DNA of 64,000 nt from Paenibacillus radicibacter (GTDB taxonomy: Bacteria; Bacillota; Bacilli; Paenibacillales; NBRC-103111): NCBI RefSeq assembly GCF_024721995.1, contig NZ_JANQBC010000013.1, positions 1-64,000 on the forward strand, in the 5' to 3' direction. The notes below the pieces were generated by a model, which saw only the letters and a list, made by a program, of their open reading frames with translations, searched no databases and was not told the DNA's origin. The translations under genes and the position numbers were made by a program. This document shows positions 34,034 through 42,190 of the stretch, one piece after another (position 1 is the first letter of the stretch; each line of letters starts with the position of its first letter).

Positions 34034-35251
34034 TCAGTGCTTGAGCAGCGCGTTATAGACGTTAATAAATCGACTATTCATCAAATCCATCGACCAGTTG
34101 CTACTACCCCATTCCTTACCATTATGTCCCCATAGCCGGCGAAGTTCTTCATGCTCTAATAAGATATTCATTTGATCAGCCAATACATCTGAGTTCCCTG
34201 TTGGAAAGACCATGCCATGTTGAAGATGGGACACCATCTCAGGTAAACCACCTCCACTAGACACGATAACCGGCTTACCAGCAAGCTGCGCTTCAATGAC
34301 CGAAAGCGGCTGATTGTCATGAATGCTCGGCAGTACGAAGATGTCCGATTGGGCAAGCAGAGCAGGAACATCATCACGGAAGCCTAGGAATTGCACTTGC
34401 TGCTGCAATCCATAATCATGCATCTGTTTCTCAAGCACTTCGCGCAGCTCCCCATCACCCACTATCCAACAATGCCAATCATCACGTACAGATTTAAGCT
34501 TATGAAGAGCTTTCAGCAAGACATGAATCCCCTTGACCTGTGTTAGTCGTGCTGGGGTAATCATTACCTTCTTATTCTGCGGACGCTGAATCGGCGTTGG
34601 CAGCAGCATCTTTCGCTCCAAATCATGAATGTCATAGCCATAAGGAACAACCGTAATTCGATCAGGCGCTACAGAACATTCGTTAACCATAATATCCTTC
34701 ATCCATTGAGATGGCGTCATGGGATAGTGACTGACCATCGCTCCCAGATGCTCAATCATCGGGTAATAATCCCAGATAAGCTTACTGTTCTTATCCAATG
34801 CAAAATTAGGACTTTCCGACGTTAACCGCACTTCCCTTGTAATAGAACCATGAATCGTTGTGATAACTGGAACATTGCGTTTGCGTACTCGGCTAATGGC
34901 ATACGTAGAGATCAGATCATGGGAGTGAATCACATCATAGTGATTAATATCTAGGTAAGCCAGAGCCAGTTCATAACAGAGTCGATCCACTTCGACGTTA
35001 TAAACCCAGCTATCTTTGTGCATGGAGGCATAGTAAGGCGTATTTAATTTAGCCTGAAGGAGTGGCAGCAGATCCGCTTTACGAATCTTGCGCTGCTGAT
35101 TAAGCACATAAACCGAACTGCCATTATCGCCTGATCCAAGTACTTCGACCTCATGCCCGAGTTGTTCAAGACTGCTCCTCATCTTCTCCATGAATGGCCA
35201 AACACCGCCTTGATGAGGGAGCAGCCAGTATGTGGCTAACAATATTTTCAT
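34034..35251 (-). CDS. Glycosyltransferase family 4 (GT-B), tandem paralogue
   Basis: 405 residues from ATG 35251, with AGAGGA at 7 nt; the frame extends to 35278. MKILLATYWLLPHQGGVWPF, YDVIHSHDLISTYAISRVRK, KKVMITPARLTQVKGIHVLL, and SVIEAQLAGKPVIVSSGGGL with the donor-binding EX7E glutamates. Pairs with the next gene as a duplicated two-gene operon. Different acceptor domains suggest they add successive sugars. No membrane segment. Confidence 0.85.
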   Translation of the reverse strand: MKILLATYWLLPHQGGVWPFMEKMRSSLEQLGHEVEVLGSGDNGSSVYVLNQQRKIRKADLLPLLQAKLNTPYYASMHKDSWVYNVEVDRLCYELALAYLDINHYDVIHSHDLISTYAISRVRKRNVPVITTIHGSITREVRLTSESPNFALDKNSKLIWDYYPMIEHLGAMVSHYPMTPSQWMKDIMVNECSVAPDRITVVPYGYDIHDLERKMLLPTPIQRPQNKKVMITPARLTQVKGIHVLLKALHKLKSVRDDWHCWIVGDGELREVLEKQMHDYGLQQQVQFLGFRDDVPALLAQSDIFVLPSIHDNQPLSVIEAQLAGKPVIVSSGGGLPEMVSHLQHGMVFPTGNSDVLADQMNILLEHEELRRLWGHNGKEWGSSNWSMDLMNSRFINVYNALLKH

Positions 35252-35433
35252 CGAACGTTCCTCTTTTCGGCAATCCAAGATGGGTTAGCTATTGCTTACA
35301 ATATATTGACCATAGGTGAAATTGGCATGAGGAGTTCGCCCTGCCTTTTAAAGAAAATACATAGGTGTCCAATCCACGAAGGCACACCTTCATATAATGA
35401 AATATCCACTTTCAGAAGAAAGGATGGTTACCT

Positions 35434-35778
35434 ATGTCTGTTTTTCATCTGAATGCTTGCGTGAATGGATCGATTGATTCCAGGTATATTCAATCGTTCG
35501 ATGTAGTTGTCAGCAGCACAGGCTATGAAGACTTCGATGTACTAACACAAGCGTATCACGGCCCTCGATTATTCCTGCTGAACTTGCATCACGTTGACAC
35601 CACCTATCCTGGCAATCAAGCGTTCATTACTAATGTACAAACCAATTACCAGCCCTTCTTATTGCAGCTTATTACGAATGTGAATAATCCTTCCTTCACA
35701 ACCATAACCATAACCGTCAAAAATCAAGGAAACGTGCTTGCCGTATTCGGTACGGAACACTTTACTATCGTCGGTTAA
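35434..35778 (+). CDS. Small beta-rich hypothetical protein
   Basis: 114 residues: FDVVVSSTGYEDFDVLTQAY, YHGPRLFLLNLHHVDTTYPG, then FTTITITVKNQGNVLAVFGT. Alternating hydrophobic residues suggest a beta-sandwich. No signal peptide. AAAGGATGG precedes the ATG. It begins a short plus-strand operon with the GT4 gene at 35813 (34 bp gap). A spore-surface or acceptor protein is possible, but only from context. A CATATAATG sequence (8/9 to a sigma-K -10) lies about 45 bp upstream, without a matching -35. Confidence 0.6.
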   Translation: MSVFHLNACVNGSIDSRYIQSFDVVVSSTGYEDFDVLTQAYHGPRLFLLNLHHVDTTYPGNQAFITNVQTNYQPFLLQLITNVNNPSFTTITITVKNQGNVLAVFGTEHFTIVG

Positions 35779-35812
35779 AGCATCATACCCCTCAAAGAAA
35801 GAAGGGAATCCA

Positions 35813-36886
35813 TTGAACATCCTGTTCGTGTTTTATCTCCCTAGTGGGGGGATGGATACACTCAATCGCCACCGATGTACAGCGCTTCGTAAAGCCGGAT
35901 ACAATCCGCATATTCTATATTTCCAATCCGGTTCAGGCGTCCAGAATATTACGTCCGATGCCCCTACCTTCATTACGAATGATGATGCCGAGATTTCCCG
36001 AATTATTTACGCTGGGAACTATGAAGCGATTGTGCTAACCAGTGATTATGTATCATTACCACGATTCCGCAATCTTGGATACCGAGGTAAATTAATATTT
36101 GAAATCCAAGGATATGGTCCGATTGAGACAGCACGCGAAGAGCTAACTCGTGCGATTCCGTATATTTGTCAATATGCCAATGCGATCGTGCATCCTCGAA
36201 CCCCACATATTCAAACGATTCTTAAGGAACTATATCCTGTCATGCCAGTCTATCAGTTCAATAATGCCTTTGATGGAAGCACCATGAGTTATAAGGCTAC
36301 CCCGAAACCAACTCAGCCGGTCATCGCTTGGATTGGACGCATTATGGACAATAAAAACTGGTTGGAATTTTTACAGATCGGCAGCTTCATGGCTGAGCAT
36401 TATTTTCCAAATTTACAGATGGTGATGTATGAAGATCATACGCTTGCCTATGCGACAGAACGCGCTTCCTTCGAAGTATGCTTGGATGCCCTTCATGTAC
36501 GATCTCGTCTATCCATCTTGTCGAATGTACCCAGCACCCAAATGCCTTATGTATACTCCATGGTGGGTGATTCAGGAGGGATTCTCTGCTCCACCTCTAA
36601 GGTTGAAGGGGCACCCCATTCGGTAGTTGAAGCGATGAACTGTCGATGCCCTGTCCTCTCTTCGAACAAAGATGGAGTTCACAGTGCAGTCATACACAAT
36701 GTAACAGGAAAATTTTACACGCTTGGCAACATCTCAGAAGCAGCTATCCAAGGATATGAGTTAATGTCCAATCTCCCTCTTCGCAAGCGAATTATTGAAA
36801 ATGCAGAAGCACATGTGAAATTGCATTTTTCATTGGAAAACTACGTCAACCATTTTCGTAAGATGCTATCGGAAATACACATCTAA
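35813..36886 (+). CDS. Glycosyltransferase family 4 (GT-B)
   Basis: 357 residues from TTG 35813, preceded by GAAGGGA; the open frame upstream to 35738 overlaps the previous gene. NILFVFYLPSGGMDTLNRHR starts the N-terminal domain; the donor domain has PVIAWIGRIMDNKNWLEFLQ and CSTSKVEGAPHSVVEAMNCR, then PVLSSNKDGV. The EX7E-like glutamates are visible. It is followed by a strong terminator. It is probably another spore-surface glycan transferase, co-expressed with the small beta-rich protein. Confidence 0.8.
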   Translation: MNILFVFYLPSGGMDTLNRHRCTALRKAGYNPHILYFQSGSGVQNITSDAPTFITNDDAEISRIIYAGNYEAIVLTSDYVSLPRFRNLGYRGKLIFEIQGYGPIETAREELTRAIPYICQYANAIVHPRTPHIQTILKELYPVMPVYQFNNAFDGSTMSYKATPKPTQPVIAWIGRIMDNKNWLEFLQIGSFMAEHYFPNLQMVMYEDHTLAYATERASFEVCLDALHVRSRLSILSNVPSTQMPYVYSMVGDSGGILCSTSKVEGAPHSVVEAMNCRCPVLSSNKDGVHSAVIHNVTGKFYTLGNISEAAIQGYELMSNLPLRKRIIENAEAHVKLHFSLENYVNHFRKMLSEIHI

Positions 36887-36900
36887 CAGCAGCATAAGTA

Positions 36901-36934
36901 AAGCCAATACGTAAAATCACGTATTGGCTTTTTT
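36901..36934 (+). terminator. Rho-independent terminator
   Basis: AAGCCAATACGT (36901-36912) pairs perfectly with ACGTATTGGCTT (36919-36930) around a 6-nt loop, followed by TTTTC on the plus strand. It ends the 35434-36886 unit. Its right arm is also the last codons and stop of the convergent GT2 gene (stop 36917-36919). Confidence 0.85.
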
Positions 36935-37642
36935 CAATGTATCAATATGCTGCTCTAGAAGGGGATTATACTGACTTCTAACAGCAGCAAGTTCGCTCAT
37001 TAACGGACCCTGATTTTTCTGCGTACCCATTTCATCGTGAAACCGATACAACACAAGAGACTCGTCTAAAAAGTCGAATCGATGCCCCGATAAAATAATA
37101 CGAAGCCACATATCCAAGTCTTGTGTATAACGCAAATGCTCATTAAAGAGCCCAACACTTGCAAACAGCTGCTTCTTCACCATAACGGTGCATCCATTGA
37201 TCGTCGTATTCCGAAGAAAGTTTTCATACAGCTCGATATCAGAGGAGAAATGAGGGATCAACTCCCTATTAAAAACCCTATTATGTTTATCAATCGCATC
37301 ATAGTTCGTAAAACTAATAACCGACTGCCTTGCTAACATGAAGTGCAGCTGCCTGCTTATTTTGTCTGGTTGAAATCGATCATCCGCACTCAACCATACT
37401 ACATATTCACCTTGTGCCAGATTAATGCCGTAGTTCAGTGCACTTCCCGTACCTCCATTGGCTTTACCGATATAATGAACTCGTTTGCGATAAGGTTTGA
37501 TCAAATTGGCATACTTGGTCGAACCATCATCAATAACGATTACCTCAACATGGGGGTAGGTCTGATTCAGTGCACTTGCAATCGCTTGATCCACATAAGG
37601 ACAATTATAGAACGGGATAATCACCGATACGAGTGGCGCCAT
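36917..37642 (-). CDS. Glycosyltransferase family 2
   Basis: 241 residues from ATG 37642, with GGAGGAGG at about 5 nt; the ATG at 37657 overlaps that site. PLVSVIIPFYNCPYVDQAIA, VIVIDDGSTKYANLIKPYRK, ANGGTGSALNYGINLAQGEY and the metal motif WLSADDRF. It is a paralogue of the gene at 37662 (shared IPFYNC..VD.A..SAL.QTYPH). It is the last gene of the minus-strand operon that starts at 43845. Confidence 0.85.
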   Translation of the reverse strand: MAPLVSVIIPFYNCPYVDQAIASALNQTYPHVEVIVIDDGSTKYANLIKPYRKRVHYIGKANGGTGSALNYGINLAQGEYVVWLSADDRFQPDKISRQLHFMLARQSVISFTNYDAIDKHNRVFNRELIPHFSSDIELYENFLRNTTINGCTVMVKKQLFASVGLFNEHLRYTQDLDMWLRIILSGHRFDFLDESLVLYRFHDEMGTQKNQGPLMSELAAVRSQYNPLLEQHIDTLKKANT

Positions 37643-37661
37643 TGAATCCTCCTCCATAGAA

Positions 37662-38375
37662 TCAAGTTATTTGACTGGCTCTAGTCAATAAGGCCTGTTT
37701 ATATCTACGCATGAGTGATTTAATCTCACGACCAATCGCAGGGCGATGTTTCACTGTTCCCATACGCATATGCTGTCGGTATTGGATAAGCGGCTCATAC
37801 AAGTAATCGAACGGAACACCTGCGAGCAGCATTCTTATCCATAGATCATAATCATGGGTATATCGAAGGCTTTCGTCGAACAGCCCGATACGATCAAGCA
37901 GGTCTTTCCTCATAATGACCGTGCATCCATTAACAGGGTCTCCCATGCTGAATTGCTCGACAAGCTCTTTCTGACTGCATGGCTTCGGACCCAGATAACG
38001 AGCACGAACGATCCCACGATGGTCGATCTGATCAAATGCCGTATGACATACTTGTGACTGCTTTGCGATCATGTAATTGATTTGCCGTTCAATTTTGTGC
38101 CGATAGAAAACATCATCTGAACTCAGCCATGCAATATATTCACCTGTCGCAAGGCGCATGCCGTAATTCAGTGCACTTGCCGTACCGCCATTTGCTTTTC
38201 CAATATAATGAATACGGTTCCTGTAAGGTTTTATCTTACTTCGATATTTCGTAGAACCGTCATCCACAAGGATCACTTCAATATGAGGATACGTTTGGCT
38301 GAGCGCACTTTTAAGTGCTCTATCGACATAACGACAGTTATAGAATGGAATCACAATCGTTACTTTTGGAAGCAT
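37662..38375 (-). CDS. Glycosyltransferase family 2, tandem paralogue
   Basis: 237 residues: KVTIVIPFYNCRYVDRALKS, VILVDDGSTKYRSKIKPYRN, IGKANGGTASALNYGMRLAT and WLSSDDVFYRHKIE (DxD-type). About half of its positions match the downstream GT2, so this is a recent tandem duplication. GAGGTGG precedes the ATG. It lies 9 bp after the SDR gene and likely uses one of the sugars made by this operon. Confidence 0.85.
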   Translation of the reverse strand: MLPKVTIVIPFYNCRYVDRALKSALSQTYPHIEVILVDDGSTKYRSKIKPYRNRIHYIGKANGGTASALNYGMRLATGEYIAWLSSDDVFYRHKIERQINYMIAKQSQVCHTAFDQIDHRGIVRARYLGPKPCSQKELVEQFSMGDPVNGCTVIMRKDLLDRIGLFDESLRYTHDYDLWIRMLLAGVPFDYLYEPLIQYRQHMRMGTVKHRPAIGREIKSLMRRYKQALLTRASQIT

Positions 38376-38384
38376 ACAACCACC

Positions 38385-39302
38385 TCAGCCATTCGTATTA
38401 TTTCCGTTTCTAAAATGATTCAGCGCATCCAAGAGGGATTGCTTGAATGCAATTTGCGGATGCCATCCTAACGCATGAAGTGCATCAGAACCCGCTGGTT
38501 TAGGTGGAGCGGTATGGGAAGTCGATTGACCAACTTCAAGTTCAAGCACGCCAGGGCGTATTAATTCCTGATACACATTCACAATATCACCTAACGTATG
38601 CATGTGACCGGAACAGATGGAATACGTCGCTTTGTTGTCACCGTAAAGCAATATTTTCTCAAACGCACATACAGCATCACGAACATCTACATAATCCCTC
38701 TCCTCATATAATGAAGAAAGGCGGAAAGGTGTGCGATCGATCCCTGCTTCACAATCAGCAATTTTTTTGGCAAGTAAACCACATACCCCATTGGATGAAC
38801 CTGGACCAATCAGATTGGCTGGCTTGGCAATCATCAGATTAAGTTCGAATAGATGTCCCCAACATTGGGCAATCACAACTTGAAGGGTTTTACTCAAACT
38901 ATACGGATTCTGCGGCTGCGGTGTATCGGTAATCGGGAAATTCATTACGGATCCGACAACAAGTGTTCGACATTCGGGGTAAGCACGCAAAGCTTGCATC
39001 AGATTCATCGTAGATAATACATTTGACTCTATATATAAAATCGGGGCCTTCCACGATTCCGGCACCGAATTACGCCCTGCTAAATGAAGAATATATTGAG
39101 GTTTCACCTGATCGATCAATTGGTAGACCTCTTGTAAGTTCGTTAAATCACATGCATACCAATTACCCTCCGAACGTGGTTTGCTTGCTGAGCGATACAC
39201 AGCAGCCACATCCATCCCTATTGCGGCAAAATGTTTACATGCATGCTGGCCTGTAAATCCATTTGCACCTGTAATTAATATTTTACCGGTCATCGTCATC
39301 AC
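38385..39302 (-). CDS. NAD(P)-dependent SDR sugar epimerase/dehydratase or reductase
   Basis: 305 residues, extended SDR. KILITGANGFTGQHACKHFA (GxxGxxG), ILHLAGRNSVPESWKAP, VVGSVMNFPI in place of a standard catalytic Ser strand, and PYSLSKTLQ (YxxxK). The region PANLIGPGSSNGVCGLLAKK recalls GDP-6-deoxy-mannose reductase/GMD-type enzymes. Starts GTG/ATG at 39302-39299 overlap the upstream stop, so it is co-translated with the L-sugar genes. Likely a further reduction or epimerisation step, or a second nucleotide sugar; not resolvable from sequence. Confidence 0.7.
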   Translation of the reverse strand: MMTMTGKILITGANGFTGQHACKHFAAIGMDVAAVYRSASKPRSEGNWYACDLTNLQEVYQLIDQVKPQYILHLAGRNSVPESWKAPILYIESNVLSTMNLMQALRAYPECRTLVVGSVMNFPITDTPQPQNPYSLSKTLQVVIAQCWGHLFELNLMIAKPANLIGPGSSNGVCGLLAKKIADCEAGIDRTPFRLSSLYEERDYVDVRDAVCAFEKILLYGDNKATYSICSGHMHTLGDIVNVYQELIRPGVLELEVGQSTSHTAPPKPAGSDALHALGWHPQIAFKQSLLDALNHFRNGNNTNG

Positions 39303-40123
39303 ATCCAGACGCGCAAGTCTTCTAGCATTTGAATATAAGTCGGTACAACATACTGCACATCCGCCCTTGTATGAAGCAGTGTGCGATCAATTTGAAGTGC
39401 GGGTTCAGAGATAACATTCACATCAGTCTTGTGAAACACTTGCTGCATCACTCCAAGTAAATTGTATTTCGAGATCGACTCTGGTGCTGTTAGATGAACA
39501 AGACCCGTTAAATCGTCGTCTCTGTCTAACACAAATTGAACGAATTTCGCAAGCTCCAGCGTAGTGACTCCGTTCCACATCGCCCTTGTATACCCCGGAA
39601 CATCGCCTTGCCTGCTTAGAAACCACTGCATTAAACCAATGCCTGTACTTCGAATTTCAGGTCCAATGATCGATGTCCGAATGGTCAAATGTGGTGCAGC
39701 CTTCACCTCGCCAAGCGCCTTGGAGCGGGCATACACCGTTGTACCATCAGGTTCATCTTCTTCGTGGTGAAAGCCCTTCGTTCCTAGAAACACGCAATCA
39801 CTGCTAATGTGAATGAGCTTCCCGGATATACGATCCATCAACTCACTTAACCGATGCGGCAATATACCGTTCGTCCAGAATGCGTGTACAGGGTCAGCTT
39901 CCGCAAATTGGTTGAGTACACCTACACAGTTGATGACGACATCTGGAGCAACGGATTCAATCAGCTTCTCAACAGACAGCCAATCATTCATGTCTGCGTA
40001 CAGATGGATGGGGTCACGCCGCACTCTTGAGGTCGAATAGACCGTGTGCAGGGTCTGTGTGCGCAGGTACTTTGCCATCAAGTGACCTGCCATCCCCCGA
40101 GCACCTAATATCAAGAGCTTCAT
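39299..40123 (-). CDS. RmlD-like NDP-sugar 4-reductase (WbvR-like)
   Basis: 274 residues. KLLILGARGMAGHLMAKYLR (GxxGxxG), VINCVGVLNQFAEADPVHAF, HISSDCVFLGTKGFH and VYARSKALGE (YxxxK). Its length and lack of a C-terminal cupin separate it from CapF/FnlB (about 370 residues), the L-FucNAc reductase, and fit the RmlD-like WbvR reductase of UDP-L-QuiNAc synthesis. It lies between the 4,6-dehydratase gene (overlap ATGA at 40120-40123) and another SDR gene. Predicted: stereospecific reduction of the 4-keto intermediate. Confidence 0.7.
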   Translation of the reverse strand: MKLLILGARGMAGHLMAKYLRTQTLHTVYSTSRVRRDPIHLYADMNDWLSVEKLIESVAPDVVINCVGVLNQFAEADPVHAFWTNGILPHRLSELMDRISGKLIHISSDCVFLGTKGFHHEEDEPDGTTVYARSKALGEVKAAPHLTIRTSIIGPEIRSTGIGLMQWFLSRQGDVPGYTRAMWNGVTTLELAKFVQFVLDRDDDLTGLVHLTAPESISKYNLLGVMQQVFHKTDVNVISEPALQIDRTLLHTRADVQYVVPTYIQMLEDLRVWM

Positions 40124-41106
40124 GTTAAAAAGCCCCCCTTAATGAGCATGAGCTTAATCTGTTCCTTCGTCATTAACGACTGCGAAGAACAGAAGGAGTT
40201 AACTTGAACCATTGGATACTGCGCATAAGCTGCCTTTAGCCCCGGAATATCAAGCGTTGGCAATATGACTAAATATTGATCATCATAGACAACAGTGCTC
40301 AAGCTTTCGAACTCTGTAAGTAGGATCTCATGAATTTTCTCCCCCGGGCGAATACCGAATTCAATAATCTCTACGTTGCTTTTCCCCATGGAATCGATGA
40401 GCACATCTGCCAAATCCATAATTTTACAAGTGGGCATCGTCATCACGAATATTTCGCCGCCTAAGCTGTCTTCTGAAGCTTTGAACAATAATGAAATCGC
40501 ATCTTGCAGGGTGAGGAAGAATCGTGTCATGTTCTTATCGGTAATCCCGATCTGATTCTTCTCTTGAATTTGTTTCAAGAACAAGTGAATGACACTCCCA
40601 TTCGTACCCAGTACGTTTCCACCACGTACACAGACAAATTTCGTCTCGGTACGAAGCAAGTTCGCGTGAACTATGAGTTTTTCACCAATTGCTTTTGTCA
40701 TACCGTAAAAGTTCGAAGGGTTCGCTGCTTTATCCGTTGAAATATAGATCACTTTCTTAACCCGATTCTCAATCGCTGCATCGATTACATTCTGCGTGCC
40801 GTGTACGTTCGTTTTCAGTGCTTCATACGGCTGATCTTCACAGACCGGAACGTGCTTTAAGGCTGCCAAGTGATACACGTAGTCTACGTCTTGGCACGCG
40901 CTGATGAGCGCTTCCCGATCCCGAATATCCCCGATGCAGAAGCTTAGACGTTCATCCTCGAATGCCCGCTTCATCGCAACTTGCGCCGATTCGTTTCGCG
41001 AGAAGACAATGATTTCTTTCGGATTCTGCGGCAATATTTGACGTATTAACTCATATCCCCAAGAGCCAGTTCCACCGGTGACCAATATGCGTTTATTACG
41101 AAACAT
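40120..41106 (-). CDS. UDP-GlcNAc 4,6-dehydratase/5-epimerase (CapE/WbjB/FnlA family)
   Basis: 328 residues. KRILVTGGTGSWGYELIRQI, FSRNESAQVAMKRAFEDERL, the family signature AALKHVPVCEDQPYEALKTN, then YISTDKAANPSNFYGMTKAI (the YxxxK Tyr/Lys with the altered catalytic triad of this group). The inverting members convert UDP-GlcNAc to UDP-2-acetamido-2,6-dideoxy-L-arabino-hexos-4-ulose. GGGAGG lies 8 nt before ATG. The start overlaps the 2-epimerase gene by 11 bp. With its neighbours it gives a UDP-L-QuiNAc or UDP-L-FucNAc route. Confidence 0.85.
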   Translation of the reverse strand: MFRNKRILVTGGTGSWGYELIRQILPQNPKEIIVFSRNESAQVAMKRAFEDERLSFCIGDIRDREALISACQDVDYVYHLAALKHVPVCEDQPYEALKTNVHGTQNVIDAAIENRVKKVIYISTDKAANPSNFYGMTKAIGEKLIVHANLLRTETKFVCVRGGNVLGTNGSVIHLFLKQIQEKNQIGITDKNMTRFFLTLQDAISLLFKASEDSLGGEIFVMTMPTCKIMDLADVLIDSMGKSNVEIIEFGIRPGEKIHEILLTEFESLSTVVYDDQYLVILPTLDIPGLKAAYAQYPMVQVNSFCSSQSLMTKEQIKLMLIKGGFLT

Positions 41107-42190
41107 GTATGTTCCCTCCCAATAAAAATTTGACCACTTTCGCAGATACGTCTACTTCCAGATACCCCTCTGGGCATTTCCAATCTCTTGGAAGACGGAT
41201 CATCGTCTGTACCGCTGACACGATACGGTCGGCGCGTAGTCCAGTTACAACATTACTGCCGCAATCAATCGTTTCCGGTCGCTCCGTGGAGTTTCGAATC
41301 GTAACGGCAGGGACATGAAAAATGCAGCATTCTTCTTGAACCGTCCCACTATCACTTAACACACATAGGGCATGCTGCTCCAAATGTACGAAGTCAAAAA
41401 ATCCGAATGGTTCTTCAAACCGCACCAAGTCATGCATTTGTAGTCCCTGCATAGCATTAATTCGTGCGCGAGTTCGTGGGTGGGTAGAGCAAATAACCGG
41501 TAATCCATATTGCTCAGATAGCATGTTCAGACTATTCAAGATCGCATGTAAATGTTCGGGCACATCCACATTCTCAGCGCGATGCGTTGTCACTAGAAAA
41601 TACTGCTGCGGCTGTAAACTCATTTGGGCAAGAATCGTGCTTTGATCGATCTCCTTCTTGTAGTGCATGAGTACTTCATGAATGGGATTACCAATAAGCA
41701 CAACACGCTCACTCGGAAACCCTTCACGAACCAAATGTTCCTTACTTTGACGTGTATATGGCATATTTATCGAGGAGATCGCATCGATGACACGACGATT
41801 CTTCTCCTCAGGTACATTCAGATCATAGCAGCGATTGCCCGCTTCCATATGCACGACTGGAATGTTCATACGCTCGGCTAATATCGCGGATAATGCACTA
41901 TTCGTATCCCCTAAGACAAGTACTCGATCCGGCTGTTCAATGCGCAATATTTGTTCGACTTCGCCAAAGATTGCGGCTAACTGCCCTCCTAAGGATTCCT
42001 GATGTTCACGCAAGGTATAGTCCGGCTTGCGAAGATCCAATTGCTCGAAGAATACATCACTGAGCGTAAACGTGAAATTTTGCCCCGTATGGATTACAAC
42101 ATGGCGCTCTGCAAGTGTATCCAACAGCTTCATAATCAAGCTCAATCGAATGATTTCAGGCCGTGTACCGAGTATTGTCACAATTTTCAT
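41096..42190 (-). CDS. UDP-N-acetyl sugar 2-epimerase (WecB/CapG/WbvD family)
   Basis: 364 residues, GT-B-like epimerase fold. MKIVTILGTRPEIIRLSLIM, HTGQNFTFTLSDVFFEQLDL, VLVLGDTNSALSAILAERMN, HMEAGNRCYDLNVPEEKNRR and STHPRTRARI with SDSGTVQEECCIFHVP. HMEAGNRC in place of HVEAGLRT marks the WbjD/CapG/FnlC subgroup acting on 2-acetamido-2,6-dideoxy-L-hexoses, over plain WecB. It catalyses the last step of the L-QuiNAc/L-FucNAc pathway. ATGA overlap with the upstream GT4 gene. Confidence 0.85.
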   Translation of the reverse strand: MKIVTILGTRPEIIRLSLIMKLLDTLAERHVVIHTGQNFTFTLSDVFFEQLDLRKPDYTLREHQESLGGQLAAIFGEVEQILRIEQPDRVLVLGDTNSALSAILAERMNIPVVHMEAGNRCYDLNVPEEKNRRVIDAISSINMPYTRQSKEHLVREGFPSERVVLIGNPIHEVLMHYKKEIDQSTILAQMSLQPQQYFLVTTHRAENVDVPEHLHAILNSLNMLSEQYGLPVICSTHPRTRARINAMQGLQMHDLVRFEEPFGFFDFVHLEQHALCVLSDSGTVQEECCIFHVPAVTIRNSTERPETIDCGSNVVTGLRADRIVSAVQTMIRLPRDWKCPEGYLEVDVSAKVVKFLLGGNIHVS

